This document shows positions 62,801 to 64,000 of a DNA stretch of 64,000 nt, piece by piece. The stretch spans positions 1-64,000 of the forward strand of contig QJNS01000324.1 of NCBI GenBank assembly GCA_004154925.1. Reading direction: 5' to 3'. The position numbers and the translations under genes were made by a program. The first letter of the stretch is position 1. Every line of letters begins with the position of its first letter. The notes under the pieces were generated by a model. The model was not told the DNA's origin and made no database searches. It saw only the letters and a list, made by a program, of their open reading frames with translations. Source of the stretch: Monosporascus cannonballus (Eukaryota > Ascomycota > Sordariomycetes > Xylariales).

Positions 62801-64000
62801 AGGAATCTTTTACTTTGCGTAATATTGTAAAATATATAAAAGTATATATTATGATAAAATTTTTGGGTGTTCAATTAAAAGAGAATTAGATAGTAAGTGT
62901 AATATTATAAATAAAGTAATATTATATATTAAAATATAATAAGTATTGGAAATTAAAAAAACTATAATTTAATAATTATACTAATTATATTTAATATAAA
63001 TTTAATTAAAATACGTTTATATTTTTTTATTAAAAATTTTATAATAAAATAAAAACCTTATGTAATTTGTATATAATTATTAAGTTTTGTCTTTATATAT
63101 TATTATTTTGTTATAAACAATAACCTTTATTTTTTGTTTATATTTAATAATTTATATCGTTTTAATAATTTACATATTTATAATTATATAATCCTAAAGT
63201 TTATTTATATTTTAATCTTAATTAGATATATTATTTTTGAATAATTTCATAATTTCTTAATTATCCCTAACTTTTATTCGTATATTACAAATATTTATAT
63301 ATTTTTTATTAATATTAAATATATATTTAGTAATTCCTTAATATACGAACTTTAGCTTACTTATTATATTTTATATTTTTTCTTTATATTTTTCGTTTTA
63401 ATTAAGCCGAATTTATATTAATAAATTTATAATATTATTAAACTTCCTAATTATAATTATTTATATATATATGTTTAATAGTATGTAGTTATTATAATAA
63501 TATTACCGTTATTTACTAAAACAAATTACCGTCATTGTATTCGGAAAATATACGGCGATTTAATAAAAAATTAAAACGTATATAAAGATTGTAACGGTAT
63601 TAACTTAGCTTTTGATACTAATAATATTAAATACGGCGTTATTTTCCGTTTTTATTTCCTTTTATATATGGTATTTTTTCAAAACCTGCTCCAGTTTATA
63701 AAATATATTTTTCTTAAGTTAAATAATTATTTAATAAAGGTTTAATATTATAAGCTTTTAAGAAAGTATATTTTATTAGTATATACCAAAAAGAGTAAAT
63801 TATTTATTATTATATATGTATTAATCTATATTTAATTTAAAACAATTTCAGAATATATTTAAATAGCTATTTCGAAATTTTCATTATATATATATAATTT
63901 ATAAAAAGTTAATAAGAAATGTATTTATATATTTTAATAATTTTCAAAATTCACTTTCATTAATCTTTGAAAAAACAATTAAATAATATATAATATTATT
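59869..64000. other. AT-rich decayed DNA to the window end, no gene
   Basis: RIP-type composition throughout. Around 61,070-61,220 a + strand frame is open with a protein-like stretch (APDDRNIFYAENSYNPIV). A 64-codon minus frame lies at 62680-62874. Neither gives a recognisable domain. The stretch is likely made of older mutated transposons whose ends lie outside the window. Confidence 0.5.

Noticed and set aside
32913..63000. Open frames of 60-80 codons in the AT-rich part as host genes
   Set aside because: Composition is dominated by Ile, Lys, Asn and Leu. Those with recognisable content are transposon integrase or polymerase fragments; the rest are expected by chance or from decay.
27795..64000. 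AT-rich block as a centromere
   Set aside because: RIPed retrotransposon arrays occur at centromeres but also widely elsewhere; nothing in the sequence distinguishes them without chromatin or chromosome-position data.
1..64000. CRISPR arrays, operons or bacterial regulatory elements
   Set aside because: No spaced direct repeats and no bacterial gene organisation; spliced genes show a eukaryote.

Overview
The window is from a filamentous ascomycete (Pezizomycotina). The evidence is short GT-AG introns of about 48-97 bp with CTAAC/CTGAC branch-like sites, typical ascomycete protein families, and a bipartite composition. Positions 1 to about 27.79 kb are GC-balanced and hold the genes. From 27,795 to the end the DNA is extremely AT-rich and full of C-to-T and G-to-A decay, the signature of repeat-induced point mutation (RIP). 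The species cannot be named from the sequence.

Gene-rich part (1-27.79 kb): a TatD-family metallohydrolase (2380-3448, +); a convergent secreted M14 zinc carboxypeptidase (3882-5644, -); an FAD-dependent aromatic monooxygenase (9320-10585, +) followed on the same strand by a homogentisate 1,2-dioxygenase (11230-12694, +), plausibly a small aromatic-ring catabolic pair; a small predicted secreted protein (13712-14085, -); an eIF2alpha-type protein kinase (15700-18006, -); a multi-pass membrane protein with one in-frame TGA (20204-22412, +); and a class I/II PLP enzyme of the ACC-synthase-like group (25137-26832, -). Two mobile elements lie among them: an unmutated 189-bp solo LTR (14769-14957) and a 1.9-kb DNA transposon with perfect 25-bp terminal inverted repeats, a perfect 9-bp target duplication and a broken coding region (23047-24947). 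The remaining stretches show no gene I can support.

Repeat part (27.79-64 kb): a 14.7-kb LTR element (187-bp LTRs, probably Ty1/Copia; 27795-42477) contains a nested Ty3/Gypsy element A (206-bp LTRs; 28743-36134) and a solo LTR of the A family (41303-41508). A GC-balanced island follows (42478 to about 43140). Then come a reverse-oriented Gypsy element C (about 185-bp LTRs; 43547-50382) and a second full-length copy B of the A family (50458-57807). After that lies AT-rich decayed DNA with one short unmutated LTR-like or MITE-like insertion (59719-59868). No intact gene is visible here: the short open frames are remnants of transposon polyproteins or chance frames. Boundaries rest on LTR pairs of equal length and on target-site duplications I read directly (GTTCC, AAACG, CATCG perfect; TAACT/TAATT and AAGAA/AAGGA with one RIP-type difference).

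I did not find a convincing new molecular system. The best leads are the HGD/monooxygenase pair, the TIR transposon with a DUF6589-like relic, the edge gradient of RIP inside LTRs, and the nonsense codon in an otherwise conserved membrane protein.
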